A DNA stretch of 64,000 bases from Bryum argenteum (lineage: Eukaryota > Streptophyta > Bryopsida > Bryales > Bryaceae), in NCBI GenBank assembly GCA_037043015.1, contig CM073323.1:18795758-18859757 (forward strand). The letters are read 5' to 3'. Made by a program: the position numbers and the translations under genes. Within the stretch, counting starts at the first letter, position 1, and every line of letters begins with the position of its first letter. The notes under the pieces are model-generated. The model saw only the letters and a list, made by a program, of their open reading frames with translations, ran no database searches and was not told the origin of the DNA. This document shows, in pieces, positions 50,901-62,781 of the stretch.

Positions 50901-52534
50901 GCGTACGAGCATGCGCAGCTCTAATCATGAAGGCTTCCTCTCATGTGTCATGGACACGATTGTTGAGTGCCACATGAGGGCCCTTAGTTTCTCTTTTCAG
51001 AGGTGGTTCATGGTAAGCCAGCATCTTATCCACCCACTGCTCATACAAATCATTGATTTCTGTTGAGCTGGTAAGTCGAAAATCTGAAGTCACTAGGTGG
51101 AATACAAAATGAGTAATAGCAGTTTTTCTGTAATTTAGGTGTCCATTGATTGCTCAGAAGTGTAGGACTAATTCTGCCATTTGTGGATATCAACATCGTC
51201 GATCATAAGTGGAATTAATTTTGATGCCGGTGTTTAAATTTGTGTTTATAAGTGCTGGTGCTGAGATTGACTTCTTTTCTTCCTTACAGATCTTTGAAGG
51301 GGATATGGCATTCACCTCGGCTATCACAAATATCCTGCATAAGCTACACAACAGTGCCGCTGGCTTCGAGTTGTACGTGCAAATCTTCATCTCTACAAAT
51401 GCAATGACTACAGATTCTCTCATCCTTAAGTGCATTAAAAAGGTGTGGAAGATGTCGAAAAGGCCCTTCGATTGCCCTATGTCGGAAGATCTGACCGACG
51501 GTGAAATCTGTCTTGCAACTTTCCCTTCTTTGAATCCACTATCCTCACACGCAATACTGTGCCTCGGAGTTCCTGTAGCTACTTTTCTTTCATGGCCATC
51601 TGCAGAGCAAATTTCCGCTCTCCAAGACTTTGACGTACGTTCAGAGAGCTTACACTTGTTGAAAGCTCAAGTTCTGTATGGAAAGTCGGAGACCTCAGAT
51701 CATCCCAACAGTATCAGCGAGCATACATGGCCAGCTGCGTCAGAGATTTTTGCACCTGAAGTTGAGAGCCACGTCAAGGATGCTTCACCCTATTTCCCAA
51801 CAGCATCGGAGATAACTACTTGTGAACTCGATGTTAGAGATGCTCGGGAATCCGACGAAATGCCTGCAAATGAGCGACAGGACGATCTGTACTTACCTGA
51901 TTACCTGGATCCAGATTTTCAGTCCGGGCGAAACGTTTCCACTTATCAAGGCGTCCCGAATGGTGTATGCTGGTCAAATGACGGTTACCAAACGCTTACA
52001 CTTCCTCATGATGCATGCGTAAAGATGGAGCGGCCAGAAAGCCTGGAAGACTACAGTTCTAATTACAATCCAAATGATGTACAAAGCATCCTGCAACAGT
52101 GGATACGAAGACGTAAGGACGATGCCAAGGATTTGAAGAAGTCAGAACCAGATCCTAAATTGTTCTGTGATTCATTCGAAATTCTAAACAATGAATCATA
52201 CCATGGGCGGCCTTGCAAGAACAAGTCACCCCCTTCAGCTGCGTACACAGCTGATGCAGTTTACCCAGCAACTTACAGATGCGAAGCCACCGATGAACAT
52301 CGATGGGCTCCTGTAATGAGGGCATCTGACCAGCGAAAGATTTCGGCTCTGGATCAATTCCGTTTCAAAAAAAGAGTGTCTCCAGCGGCTCGATCTCAAA
52401 ACAAGAAGTTGAAACCGGCCGTACCTTCTACAAGTTCCAAAGATGATGGGCCCTCAGCTCAATTGGAGCACTCATTGAAAATCGCTAGAAACTCCTGCTA
52501 CAAATTCAACCCACCCATTGGCCGTTCCATCTGA
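47995..52534 (+). CDS. SHOC1: SHOC1/ZIP2-like meiotic crossover protein (XPF-like)
   Basis: Four exons (47995-48486, 48836-50098, 50371-51012, 51290-52534) join in phase 0 to 1,213 residues. The N-terminal 580 residues are acidic and poorly conserved (for example PSSLAEKFIGQLIPR, VELTELLDFDPDDF). The recognisable part is the XPF-nuclease-like domain, about residues 690-960: HLVVVANI, LILNPSTCLTIYTEERLRER, SFSFQRWFMIFEGD, then LATFPSLNPLSSHAILCLG, the helix-hairpin-helix-like segment seen in plant SHOC1. A catalytic ERKX3D motif is not visible, in line with the family being a non-catalytic XPF relative. The last 250 residues look disordered. By family, it stabilises recombination intermediates for class I crossovers in meiosis, with an ERCC1-like partner (PTD). 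It is shorter than the roughly 1,600-residue Arabidopsis protein. The start lies next to a GAC repeat; an upstream leader exon cannot be excluded. Confidence 0.82.
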
Positions 52535-53849
52535 GAAACATGAAGACTGAACAGTAAGTTGTCCCTGAGCCGGCAAATACCCTCTCGAAATAAAATACTC
52601 GATTTGGAGTACATTGCACGGTGCATGCTAACGCCACCGACATTCTAAGATTTGTGCATTCTCGATGCTATGCGTGATCTGATCTAAGCATTGGATTCTA
52701 TGGTCCAGAGTTTGGTAGGCCAAAGTGCCAAATAGGTAGCGTATGCTTGATTGGTAACAACAAGGGCCAATCACCCCCATCTCATCAGTTCTGTGCAACA
52801 CTTTGAACGAAAATATCAAGCGGGCAAACCAAATTAGCAAGTGAGGTGGAGTTACTATTGAAGTTCAAGTTCTAGCAATGGAGTTACATTGCTGCCGAGT
52901 CACCCATGTAGGACGAGAAACAGCTCATTGCGCTGTTGTTCTTTTCTGTGAAAACCAACAGAAGACCAACTGGCAGGGTGACCCACTGTACAATTCGACC
53001 CGAGGATCCGGACAGAAATGGTCTTCGTGTCTTGCAGGTGCGAAGCCTTCTGTTTTGAATAGTTCAACCACGATCTGCCTGAGGAAGATCGAGCTGATGT
53101 TTCATGGGGCCTCGTGGAATTAGATATTCACTGTTATATCTCAACAGAAAAAGGTGCTGGAATATGCTGTAGGAACCAAATTTTTACTTCAACTACTCCG
53201 CGATAACCGCACTCTCACCAGCTAGAGTTAAAATTTCGGGGAATGAAGCTCACTGATAAGGGAGTGTTCGTTGGATTGAAATGGCAACAGATTCCGTACC
53301 CCGCCACTTAAGATTTGAAGCCACGGCCCGATGAAAACAATTTTTGAATTCAAAATTATCAAAAATGGCCGTCGGGGTCAAATCGAAAATTCTAGGGAAT
53401 CTGAAGAAAAATTTCCATTGGCTGATGGGGCTCCGAAAAACGCTGGTAGCACTCGTTTACGGGCGCCCGCTTCTCAGGGAGCATTAGCAGAAACGTGACT
53501 CTGGAGGCCCCAAAGCCGCAAAACACGCATGTGGTGGTGGATGTGATTACTGTTACCGAAGTGGCTTTACATTCCGTTAAAGGAGGGCTGATACTAGGGC
53601 TTTGCGAGAATCGTGCTTTACATGACAGAGAAACCTTTAGAAAATCTGCCAAATGGCTTGGCACTGGGAAGCCTCGTGGCTCGGGATTTGCGCTGAGACT
53701 ATTCAAACCACTCCGGCCAATGTGTACAAGAGAAACGAAAGGGAGAGCAGTAGCATGCTGAGCTGAGGATCAGAAACAACTAACAGGAGACAAACAGATC
53801 TTGAGGTGCGAAGGTGGTGTGGGAACTTGAAAGGCAAGGAGAAGAGATC
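52535..53849. other. Intergenic region with a short dispersed repeat
   Basis: Contains the 3' flank of the SHOC1-like gene and the promoter of the ERV1-like gene. The block 53417-53466 resembles 26421-26470. A small open frame at 52878-53123 is unrecognised and not called. Confidence 0.55.
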
Positions 53850-55923
53850 ATGGGCGCAGGAGGTCGGCATTGGGGGTTGCTCGTTCAAAAGTTTAGGGTG
53901 TCCGCGTGTGCTGGAGTGGACGTCAAGAATACAGTACAGCATGCTTCAAGTGAGGACTCACAGGAGGCACTAGAGGCCGGCGGTGATCCAAAAGAGGGGT
54001 GGGTAGATTACGAACTTCGTAAGGAAGAGGGTGCAGGATCCGAAGCAGGAGAAGCAGAGACCGACGCGCTGCTGGAGGCACCAGACAAAGTAAGCTGCTC
54101 GCTACTTTGTTTTGAATCTGATCCCTTGATCCATCTTAATCCACCTTAACCCAGAAGTTTACTCGACTAACTCGTCTACTATAGTGGACACCATGGCCTC
54201 TCAAGCGTTACAACATGCTCAATCTGGAAACCAATACTGAGGTCGATTGTGGAGCAACTTTTGAATGCAGTACACAAATTGAAGTATAGTTTCCAGGTTC
54301 TCAAAGTTTGCAGGAGTGGGTCTTGCTGTTTATACTCTGAATCATGTCAGCCTTCAAGATAAACTTAGTGCAGAACCTCCTGTTTCCCTCAAGGTTAAAT
54401 TACTCTAAATGTTATAGACGTACACGATCTGATCACGGCCATCCCTATCAACGTCCTGGCTTAAGGGTCACCACGAAGTTGTTATGACTTGAAAAACTAT
54501 CTTTAGAGTGACGTGTGTGGGACGTTTCCCCGCTGAAGGGGATCAATAGAAGAGAATTAGCCATGTTGTGTGGGTTGTCATCGTCTGCTGACTATTGTTG
54601 TGATCTTTTTCACCTATACAACACATAATTTTAGATCTTGGATCCATTTTCTACTGCTTCTAATATCAATTTTTGCAGGTGGTAGTGACTGGAAGTGTTA
54701 CCAAGGAAGAACTGGGTAGGTCTACATGGACATTCTTGCATACCCTTGCAGCTCAGGTGAATCTCAATTCCTCATTTTGGTCAAATGAGGTTCTGATTAA
54801 AGGAATAGTAGTCGTTGTCAAGTAAATCACAGGCGAATCACAAGCATATTTAGCAATCTATTGTGTTAGTACAAGCATTGTAGTGCCAGAAAGAGATTAT
54901 CGTTGGGTATATGATGTATGCATACAGCTCAATCTAACAACATTGCTAACTTCTATGTTCAGTTTCCTGACAAGCCTACAAAGCAACAGCAAAAGGACGC
55001 GAAAGAACTGGTAATTGTGATCTTCTCTTTTGTTGTTACTTTCGCATGTCGCTATGACTTAACAAACAATGAAATGCTCTTCTTAATTTCGACTCTTCAA
55101 TGAGATATTATTAAGCTAGCCATCTGATCGACTTCTTGGATGGGGCTATGTCACAGTTGGCAATTATTTCGAGACTGTATCCTTGCGAGACTTGCGCCGA
55201 GCATTTTAAGGAAGTTCTGAAGTAAGTTCCATCTGATCCCTGTCACCCTCCTTACATACGATCTTGTCTGCTTTTAAAATCGATCTCGCAGTTCAGCCAG
55301 CGGTTCAGGGTACCTGTAATATGCTTTGCTTCAGGCAGTGATAGTAAAATGTAGAGCAATTATTTCAGTCCCATGTCTGCTGTGAATGACGAGTCTCGGA
55401 ATACTTTTACACGGGTTCCTTTTGGAGGCAGTGAAATGATTATCCTGCTTGGTTCATATTCGTAAGAACAATAAACTCCATGTCCACTTTATGCACAGAG
55501 ATAGACATCTTTAAGAGGAAGTATAATGCTGATCGCTTCTGAATTGATTGCAAGCAGAACGCGGCCGCCTAAAACCAGTTCCGGCATCGAATTCTCAGAA
55601 TGGATGTGTCAAGCTCACAATGTTGTGAACAAACGGTTAGTGTTTACGTAAATGTACCATTATCGTGCGCATCCTGCTCATCAATCAGATCAGCACTTTT
55701 CCAATTTGTATTGTTCCAACATATGTCATTCCATTCTAATTGGGCCGTGAGTTTATTTGTCGTCAAAAGGACATTCCTTGATCCGTGTCTAATTCGTTTG
55801 ATTTGGTGTTGGCGGAAACCCATCAGATTGGGTAAACCAGAATTTCCCTGCGATCAAGTGGACTACAGATGGGGATCGTTCGACTGTGATGGTGCCTGCA
55901 GTTATCATCCACAGCGCAAATGA
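53850..55923 (+). CDS. ERV1: ERV1/ALR-type FAD sulfhydryl oxidase
   Basis: Six exons (53850-54089, 54679-54756, 54963-55010, 55157-55221, 55558-55635, 55827-55923) give 201 residues. The first 80 residues are acidic and not conserved. The FAD/thiol-oxidase core has GRSTWTFLHTLAAQFPDKP, the catalytic CxxC in YPCETC (Cys132, Cys135), EFSEWMCQAHNVVN with the FAD-binding His/Asn, and the structural pair Cys162/Cys178. A C-terminal shuttle pair follows in FDCDGACS (Cys190, Cys194). By family, it sits in the mitochondrial intermembrane space and re-oxidises the Mia40 import receptor, passing electrons to oxygen or cytochrome c. Plant ERV1 proteins carry the shuttle cysteines at the C-terminus, as here. 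The spacing is CX3C, whereas I know CX4C from Arabidopsis ERV1. All junctions keep frame. Confidence 0.93.
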
Positions 55924-57361
55924 AGGATGACCCATTTTTCCTGAGTTGTGAACTATGGCGGCAATCTTCTGATCTCCTGAACAGCTTATGAGGCATGGGC
56001 TATGGAAGCATCCCGCTCCAAATAATTGGAGAGATTCTTGCACCATGCATGTAGAATAGTAATAGCAGCGAGTGATCTTGAACCAGAAGTAACTGCTGCG
56101 ACTAATGAGCTCCGAGATTCAGCACGTATATTGTTGCGCAACACTCATATGCTTCTTTGTACCCCGCATTGTTCAGTATAGTATAGTTGTAGAAATTAAA
56201 CCATCATCGTGAGAGCGGGTGTAAGTATGGAACATATGGGGCACAGAGCAATCGTCTGATCAATTGTAGCCAAGACCATTGCGGTTTTTGAAACATTACG
56301 TTAGGACATGAACACTCAGGTATTTCGATAAGAAAATACCTATACATCACTACTTTCAAATGCAGCAGATCTACGATGATACTGTTGAATTGGAGGGATC
56401 CTGTTGAATTGGTGACTTTTTGATGTTCATGTCGCTGTTCATAGGTTCATCTCCCTCTAGCTCTCTGGTCAAATCTTGCTCTTTCGAAGCTTAAAGCATT
56501 ATGGATGGCTTGTAGATGGCTGCTCCGAGATGAACACATTCTTGGTGTAAATGAAAGCCATCGATGCCCTTATTACCTGTTGATCTGAGTGTCTTTTGAA
56601 ATTAATTTTTATTTTTGACTGTGAGCCTTGTTTTATAACAGTAACTTAATCTCAATCTTGAATAATCGGCACTTTTTGGGAGGTTAGAGTTGTACAAACA
56701 ATGGCTGAAAACATTTGAAATTGGGTTATTTTGGGCTAAAAAGTGGCATATAAGAAGCAGACGAGTGGTGATGATTAAGAGAGCGAGCTCAAACGACAAA
56801 AATCAAGTATGGAAGCCGGAGTGCATATGGACATGAACTTTTGCTTGCGAGATGATTAAATGTTGTCTACTAGCCACACAGCCGAACAGCCGACCTGTCA
56901 AATCAAGCACTAGTAATGCTTAGTAGGGTAACTATATCACTTTTACAATTGATCAACGTTTAGAGTCAAAGTGATAACTTGAACTCAATGCCTTCTTCTT
57001 GGGATGAGGAAGGCAATTTGATAAGGTTAGCCAAGGAGAGAACCAAATAATCCGTCACGGTCTCAAAAAATTTAAAATATCTTTGTTGAATGCCTAGAAA
57101 CATCGGACATGAATGCCAATGATTTGCTTTATCCTTGAGCAAGTTGGATGTATGTCCAATGGCTAGGAAGAAGTAGGTACTTTGACTCCAAGTGATTGAG
57201 TGTTAAAGACCTCACGTGGTCGGCTTATTCAAATTCCTCGTCTCTTCTCATAATCATTGGCTCTTATGTTTTGTGACCCTCCGGCATAAGTGTGGTGAGA
57301 TGAGCAATGTCCTCAATCCCAACGGATTTATCTTTAATATAATCACCTCCACCAAATCTTG
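55924..57361. other. Intergenic region without recognisable features
   Basis: Probably 3' untranslated region of the ERV1-like gene, then AT-rich DNA. A short duplication of GGATCCTGTTGAATTGG-like sequence lies near 56382-56415. No gene or RNA recognised. Confidence 0.55.
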
Positions 57362-57365
57362 TTAA

Positions 57366-57696
57366 CCCTTAAACGCCCATGGGGTCCAAAACGGGCAGCC
57401 CAGAATTGGATCACAGCATCTTTTGGACTTGGGCATCATGAATGGACCAATCAATGATGAGCTTGCAACCTCCTACAAGGTTATGTACAACCCCAACCTC
57501 GCTACCATAATCCTTTCAAAGCACAAAATCACTCATACAAATTGTGATTTGAATTGTAAAATTTCACTTTTTGAATGCATCACAAGAAGGTGACCAATTT
57601 GACATCAAAATATAAGTGAAAAGTTGAGTACAGTGAGAGCCACAGGGAAGATTCTGTTGGAAGGTGACCCCTCGGGTCACCTTGGACGTTTAAGGG
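57366..57696. mobile_element. 331-bp TTAA element
   Basis: TTAA flanks at 57362-57365 and 57697-57700. Left terminus CCCTTAAACGCCCA; right terminus is the reverse complement of CCCTTAAACGTCCA, one mismatch in 14, with weaker similarity to about 22 bp. No coding content. It shares the TTAA/CCC layout of the other elements, but its interior is different, so it is a separate lineage. Confidence 0.78.
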
Positions 57697-57700
57697 TTAA

Positions 57701-58503
57701 TAACAACCAAGAATCAAAATTTTCCAAAATAACACGACAAGGTTATAAAATATGATTATTTAAGAATCCATGACATCTATTTCAATTCAGAGCATCAAAT
57801 AGGAAAAATTTCAAGAAAAACCATAACTAACCATATAAAGTTCATGAAGCTAAAACAAAAATGGCATATTTCTAACACATTCATGAAAGGAAGGGAGGAC
57901 TTGCCGGACATTTCGGGAGGGCAGCAGGTGGCCGGGCTGCGGGCAGGTTTCTCAGGGGCAGCTTCTGGTCAGCCCGCCGAACCGACCAGCTACCCCCGGA
58001 TGAAGCTCGTTGGGGGGCGATCCCCTGCACGATAAACGAAGAAGAAGGCTGCGCATCTTTCACCGTATATAGCCCACCGTGGCCACATCATCCTGCAAAG
58101 TGATCACAATCAACCTTAAAATGGCTCTGGTAATTGGGCTGCTAATTGCAGATGGTGTCACTAATGGCAGGACACCAGGATGCTCACGACCTCACGCGGA
58201 AGAAGACTGCGCATCCATTACCCAATTTAGCCAACCATGGCGACATCATTCAATGTCGAAGCCACCATGTTCTCATCTTCGGCCATCACCCTAATCAATT
58301 CCTCGATTGATGATGGTGTCTGTGCCACCCACCATCTTCTTCTTCCTTGCCCGGACTCGGTCTGGCTATGTCGACATTCTCTCGGCCCTCGCTCAGTAGG
58401 ATAATTGCAGTGAGTTCCGCATAATTGCTCATAGGCTGTGATCGGTTGTTGTTTGAGTGTCTATACCGACAGATTTAGGAATCAATCAAGTTAGGGTTGG
58501 GAA
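57701..58503. other. Upstream region of the F-box gene
   Basis: AT-rich to 57890, then GC-rich. An imperfect repeat of about 60 bp occurs at 58039-58100 and 58199-58256 (GAAGAAG-CTGCGCATC to GCCACATCATC). Promoter and leader of the F-box gene are expected here. Confidence 0.5.
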
Positions 58504-59658
58504 ATGGCCGAGGATGCGGTGGTGGCATACGAGTGTCCGAGGCAATGCGATGTGGAGCATGTAGTGATGTTTCGCCCCTGGTTCATGCGACCGTGGTTAT
58601 GGAGCCAGCTACCCGAGGAAATTCTGGAGCTTATCATCGCGCGTTTGCCCGTGGCGCAGATAGACGGCCTGCGGGCGCTTTCGAAATCCTGGCGCTGCAA
58701 TATGTCGCTCCACTCGCACTTCAAGCGCCAGCTCTGCGGGGAGGCACGGCCCAAGCTCTTCGCGCTTATGCGAGCGGATCCGTTTCGGGGGAAGATTCGC
58801 TTCAAGCTCTTCGACAGCCGCTCCTCCAACTGGCACAATTACGAGTACCACCTCGCTCGTGAGTATCGTCAATCGCTCGCCGTCGCCGACGGGGGGTTAG
58901 TGTGCTTCGTACCCGCTCAGCTGCACCTTCCTATTCTGATTTGCAACCCCCTGACGAACGACTGGCGCCAGCTTCCGTTCCCCGCCTCGTTCCGGCCTCG
59001 CATGATCCAGCTCCTCGTTGACAAGCAATCGGGTAGCTACCGGCTCATCCTCGTGGGTGGCTCTGATCCCCTCGTGGCCGAAGTCTACGACTCCAGCCTC
59101 AGAAAATGGGAGCCTCTCTCCCATGGATTCGTGACAGGCTATGTAGATTACCGGCTACAATCAGATAGTTACAACATCTCTCGTGGCGAGAGTTTAGGTG
59201 TATACGATTGTCGAAAGCGAGTGATCACAGTGCTGGACTGCTGCAAAGAAACTACTCGGATTCATTTCTCCGCAGCTTTGAAGGACCGGGTGCTTGTGTT
59301 GGAAGGCGGTGGGATCACGGAGTTGCAAGGCCCACAGTACAGGGACTCTCGGAAGCTCACGAAGATTCCGAAGCAAACGAGCCGGGGCTCCAGGTTGAAT
59401 TTGAAGTATGGTGCTCACACGGCACTGCATGCGTGCAATGGCTTGGTGCTGCTCACGGAAGGCGCCGGGTACGGCAGCAGGCATCCGGAGAAAGAGTGGC
59501 GAGTGGGCTATGGACATCAACTCTACCTCTATGACATCTCCCGCTCCACTTGGTGGACGCTGCCCAGCTTGGAAAAAGAGTACGATGTGTACGCCTACAA
59601 TGCCCGAGACGTTTCAGAAGCGTTAATGTGCAAGCTCAATTGGTGGGCTCGTCCCTAA
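58504..59658 (+). CDS. F-box protein with kelch-like C-terminal region
   Basis: Intronless, 384 residues. The F-box spans about residues 31-76 (LWSQLPEEILELIIARLPVA, then LRALSKSWRCNM). The remainder has repeated motifs of the kelch/F-box-associated type: LICNPLTNDWRQLPFP, YRLILVGGSDPLVAEVYDSS, LRKWEPLSHG, GHQLYLYDISRSTWWTLPSL. By family, the F-box docks on SKP1 in an SCF ubiquitin ligase and the C-terminal propeller picks the substrate; the target is not predictable. The start is the first ATG, preceded by a short AT-rich leader. The open frame is GC-richer than its surroundings, and lack of introns is usual for this plant family. Confidence 0.93.
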   Translation: MAEDAVVAYECPRQCDVEHVVMFRPWFMRPWLWSQLPEEILELIIARLPVAQIDGLRALSKSWRCNMSLHSHFKRQLCGEARPKLFALMRADPFRGKIRFKLFDSRSSNWHNYEYHLAREYRQSLAVADGGLVCFVPAQLHLPILICNPLTNDWRQLPFPASFRPRMIQLLVDKQSGSYRLILVGGSDPLVAEVYDSSLRKWEPLSHGFVTGYVDYRLQSDSYNISRGESLGVYDCRKRVITVLDCCKETTRIHFSAALKDRVLVLEGGGITELQGPQYRDSRKLTKIPKQTSRGSRLNLKYGAHTALHACNGLVLLTEGAGYGSRHPEKEWRVGYGHQLYLYDISRSTWWTLPSLEKEYDVYAYNARDVSEALMCKLNWWARP

Positions 59659-60258
59659 CAAGTCCGTTCTCTTCCATGCTTCTGCCACAAGTCATCCATG
59701 GAGAATGCTTTGAAGCTACTCAAGTCTCAAGTATTCCGAGAGAACTCGTATCTCAAGTGAGTACACCACAACTTCACATACTCTGCGTGTGATTTGTGAA
59801 ATGCTATCTCTTCACAAATATCTCACTCTCACTTTGATTGTCATTTCAGATCCTCAGTTTGTGATTACACTCAGTTCCGGGTTTTACGTCACTGCAGTGA
59901 AGACGGAAGCGAGTGCTTCTAAGGCCCAATGTACTACATTCAAGCAGCACTCCATCCAGAAGATGATGGTTGTCAAATGGAGCATTTAATGAGAGACGTA
60001 ACTTCTACTCTACCCTTGGTATCTCAAGCTTGAAGAGAAAGTATGACAGCGGGATTTTGAGTTCACGTTTTACAGCGACAACCCTTAGCATTTTGCACTC
60101 CATCTCGACACCCTAACGCTTCCTAAAGTTTCACGGTATGAACCATTTTCTTCAAATGCGGGCTCATTGTTCTTCCATTCCATGGACTGAGGTGTATTCT
60201 AACATTTGTTTCAGAGGCCAATTCTTGAGAAGATTATCGCACTCGGAGAGAGGTGGTA
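59659..60258. other. Intergenic region between tandem genes
   Basis: 3' flank of the F-box gene and upstream region of the next gene. No repeats or RNA genes recognised. Confidence 0.55.
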
Positions 60259-61490
60259 ATGGGTGCAGCAGCCGTGCGATCATTGACATTACAGAGGATT
60301 CAACTGTTTGGATCAGCTGCCCAACTGACTAGCTACACCAGGCAAGTTCGTCCCGGACTTCGAGCTGTGCCAGCTTTGACCCGTAGCAACATCAATCAGA
60401 GGTTCGTTACTGCAAGGTTAAGTTCTTCGACGAACTCTTGGAAGTCTCTCAGCATCAGCAGCGTTATGGACTCATCCACCAATGACTCCATTGTAACGAG
60501 AGTAAGCATGAAGCCAAGCTTTGGTTCGCCTCGTGCGAATGCAAACCTCGTACTTAGCAAGGGGTTGGCATCAGGAGTATCACGTAAGTATGAGGCATCA
60601 ACATCTGATTCATCAGCACATCAAGCAGAAGAGTCCAGGTATGATGGCATTGCCAACTGAGAAATAGAAGGTTCAACAAGATCAGATGCTGCGTTCTGGA
60701 AAACTGAAGAAGCTTATGTCGTTCGTTCTCATTGCTATCTGTTTCTCCCTCTTGACCTCGTAAGTTGGTGCTGCTGCAGCTCAAACGAGGTACAGAAAAA
60801 GAGTTCACAGCGGATGGGTGTCTTTGCAATTGGAGCTGGCATATTCTCTACTATGTAAGATACTATCTCATCAATTTCATGCACTTGGCCAAGTTAGCAT
60901 TGAACATACATATGCACATGTTGAAGCTTGCCCATGTGCACATGCATGATACACTCGTAATCTGCATTCAACGCGGTGGATGCAGATTGAGCTACATCAT
61001 CAAGCTTTGCGGCGGTGGATATACCCCTATCGTGAAACAGGCTGAAAGTATGTTCCAATCTTTTGCGACTTGTGTGCTCTATTAAACTTGAGAGAAGATT
61101 GTAGAAGGCAAGGAGGGTTACTTGAGAGTGATCCTGTATCTGGATTGCTATCATATGTAAAAAAATTGTTATCAATATGAAGCTCCTGACACGATGGATT
61201 TCCTGAATGCAGAGGATATAGACAAAGTGGCCGATTTTGTTGATGAGGGAGCAAAGCTTGTTGTCAAAGTGGCCGATGAAATTGAAGCAATGGCGCATGT
61301 GGCGGACCTTTCTGCGCAAGAGGCCGAAGATTTGGCCCTGAAGGTGGAGACTAAGACTAAAGTGGTTAAGGAAACACTGGATGCAATTGCAGACGTGCTA
61401 GAAGGTGACAAGAAATTGTCGACAGTGCTCACGGATTATGCTGACATGAAGAAGGCAACCACGGAAGGAACTGGTCGTTCCAGCAAGTAA
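60259..61490 (+). CDS. Small, probably organelle-targeted membrane protein of unknown function
   Basis: Exons 60259-60638, 60780-60854, 60986-61047 and 61213-61490 give 264 residues in frame. A second in-frame acceptor at 61183 would add ten residues. The first 60 residues (MGAAAVRSLTLQRIQLFGSA onward) are rich in Arg, Ser and hydrophobics and poor in acids, like a mitochondrial or plastid transit peptide. A Ser-rich stretch follows. Around residues 137-160 is a hydrophobic segment (MGVFAIGAGIFSTILSYIIK), likely one membrane helix. The C-terminal 95 residues are acidic and helical with VAD/VKVADEIEA repeats, possibly a coiled coil. I do not recognise the family. The exon structure is supported by phase and by continuity of the hydrophobic segment across two introns. 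Confidence 0.7.
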
Positions 61491-62781
61491 TGCAGGTGTC
61501 CTTCGTCTGCTGGTTCTATAATCTACTGTATTACTCTTTTATCTTTTCCAGTGCTTGTATTAGCGTCAAAAGAAAAATACCACTGTAGGTCGAGGAGCCG
61601 CTATTCTCCGTTGAGGATGCTTATGTGTGTTACTGTTCGGAATATGTCCTCACAACGGAGGTAGAACCAGCAGGATTCTAGAGGCAATTGAACATTGTTT
61701 ATTGACGTTGATATCAGACTAGTGGTTCTGGCAATGCAATTCTTTACACAATAAGTGCTCATGTGGAGGTCTGCTGAAGTGGCAAGCCACAACCTGCTTT
61801 CGTGAGTATCTGTACAATGTCTTGATTTTTACAAATCTTTATAAATATGTTACTATCTCGCAAGTACTTCGAGGCGCTTATCCTGCTTGAGTACCAAAGG
61901 ACATCAATATGCCACCACCGTTTGTATGGGCGCCTAAGCACCTTGTTTGAGATTGGAACTTCAATGGTTCAAATCACACTCCATTTTTCCGACCAATTCT
62001 CCTCTGATACAACGCTGTGAAACCTTGGTATGTATCATCGAAAAAGATGCGATGAAAAGAAACACTCGAACGCACATCCATTTACAGTGCAATAGAAGAA
62101 AAACAGCTTGTTAGGAATGTCCTGCTATGCTGTGCTGTTTGGCAAAGCTTAGCAAGAGATAGACTTGATTGCAAAAGTTAAACGATTCTTCTACCCGACA
62201 TCAAATCTTTGAGTGGATGCTTCCCACACAATGAAATTGATCACAGTGAAGGGACGTCCCATTGATAGAAACGTTTCCTAGGACAACATCAAGCTACAGG
62301 CTGAACAAATAGAGGTTAAGAACGGGAATCACAATAAGATTAATTACTTGCTCGAATCACTTAGAATCAATAGAAACAAGTAATTGATCTGCATCTACAT
62401 TACACGTAGAAGAATGTGTATACTTGACAGTTCCTGTGAACAATAAAATCATGTCAACAACAACACAAGTCCTTACAACGAACACTGAAAAAGATCAGCC
62501 AGCGGCTCATAACAACATCCCAACTGCACTGTACAAAAGCCGATGTGGTACCAGCATGCCTCTACCTGCCTATACATCTATCCCTTCACTGCAGATGTGA
62601 GTACCAAAGCGCACTGGACACATCCTGCCGGCGTTTCATAGTCCAGTTCCACATGCTTGAAGTCTTCCCACCAAGGAAAACCATCGCATAGCATTTGCTC
62701 ACGTGGCCCATCTAGCCTCGACCCGCTGATTCTTCATAAACTGAAGCCAGAGATTTGTCAAAGTCGAGCACATTCAGACAT
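61491..62781. other. Convergent intergenic region
   Basis: Lies between the ends of the unknown membrane-protein gene (+) and the PTEN2-like gene (-). Both 3' untranslated regions are expected. No further feature recognised. Confidence 0.6.

Noticed and set aside
52878-53123. An 81-codon open frame starting with ATG
   Set aside because: No family recognised and no neighbouring exon or leader signal. Length is within chance.
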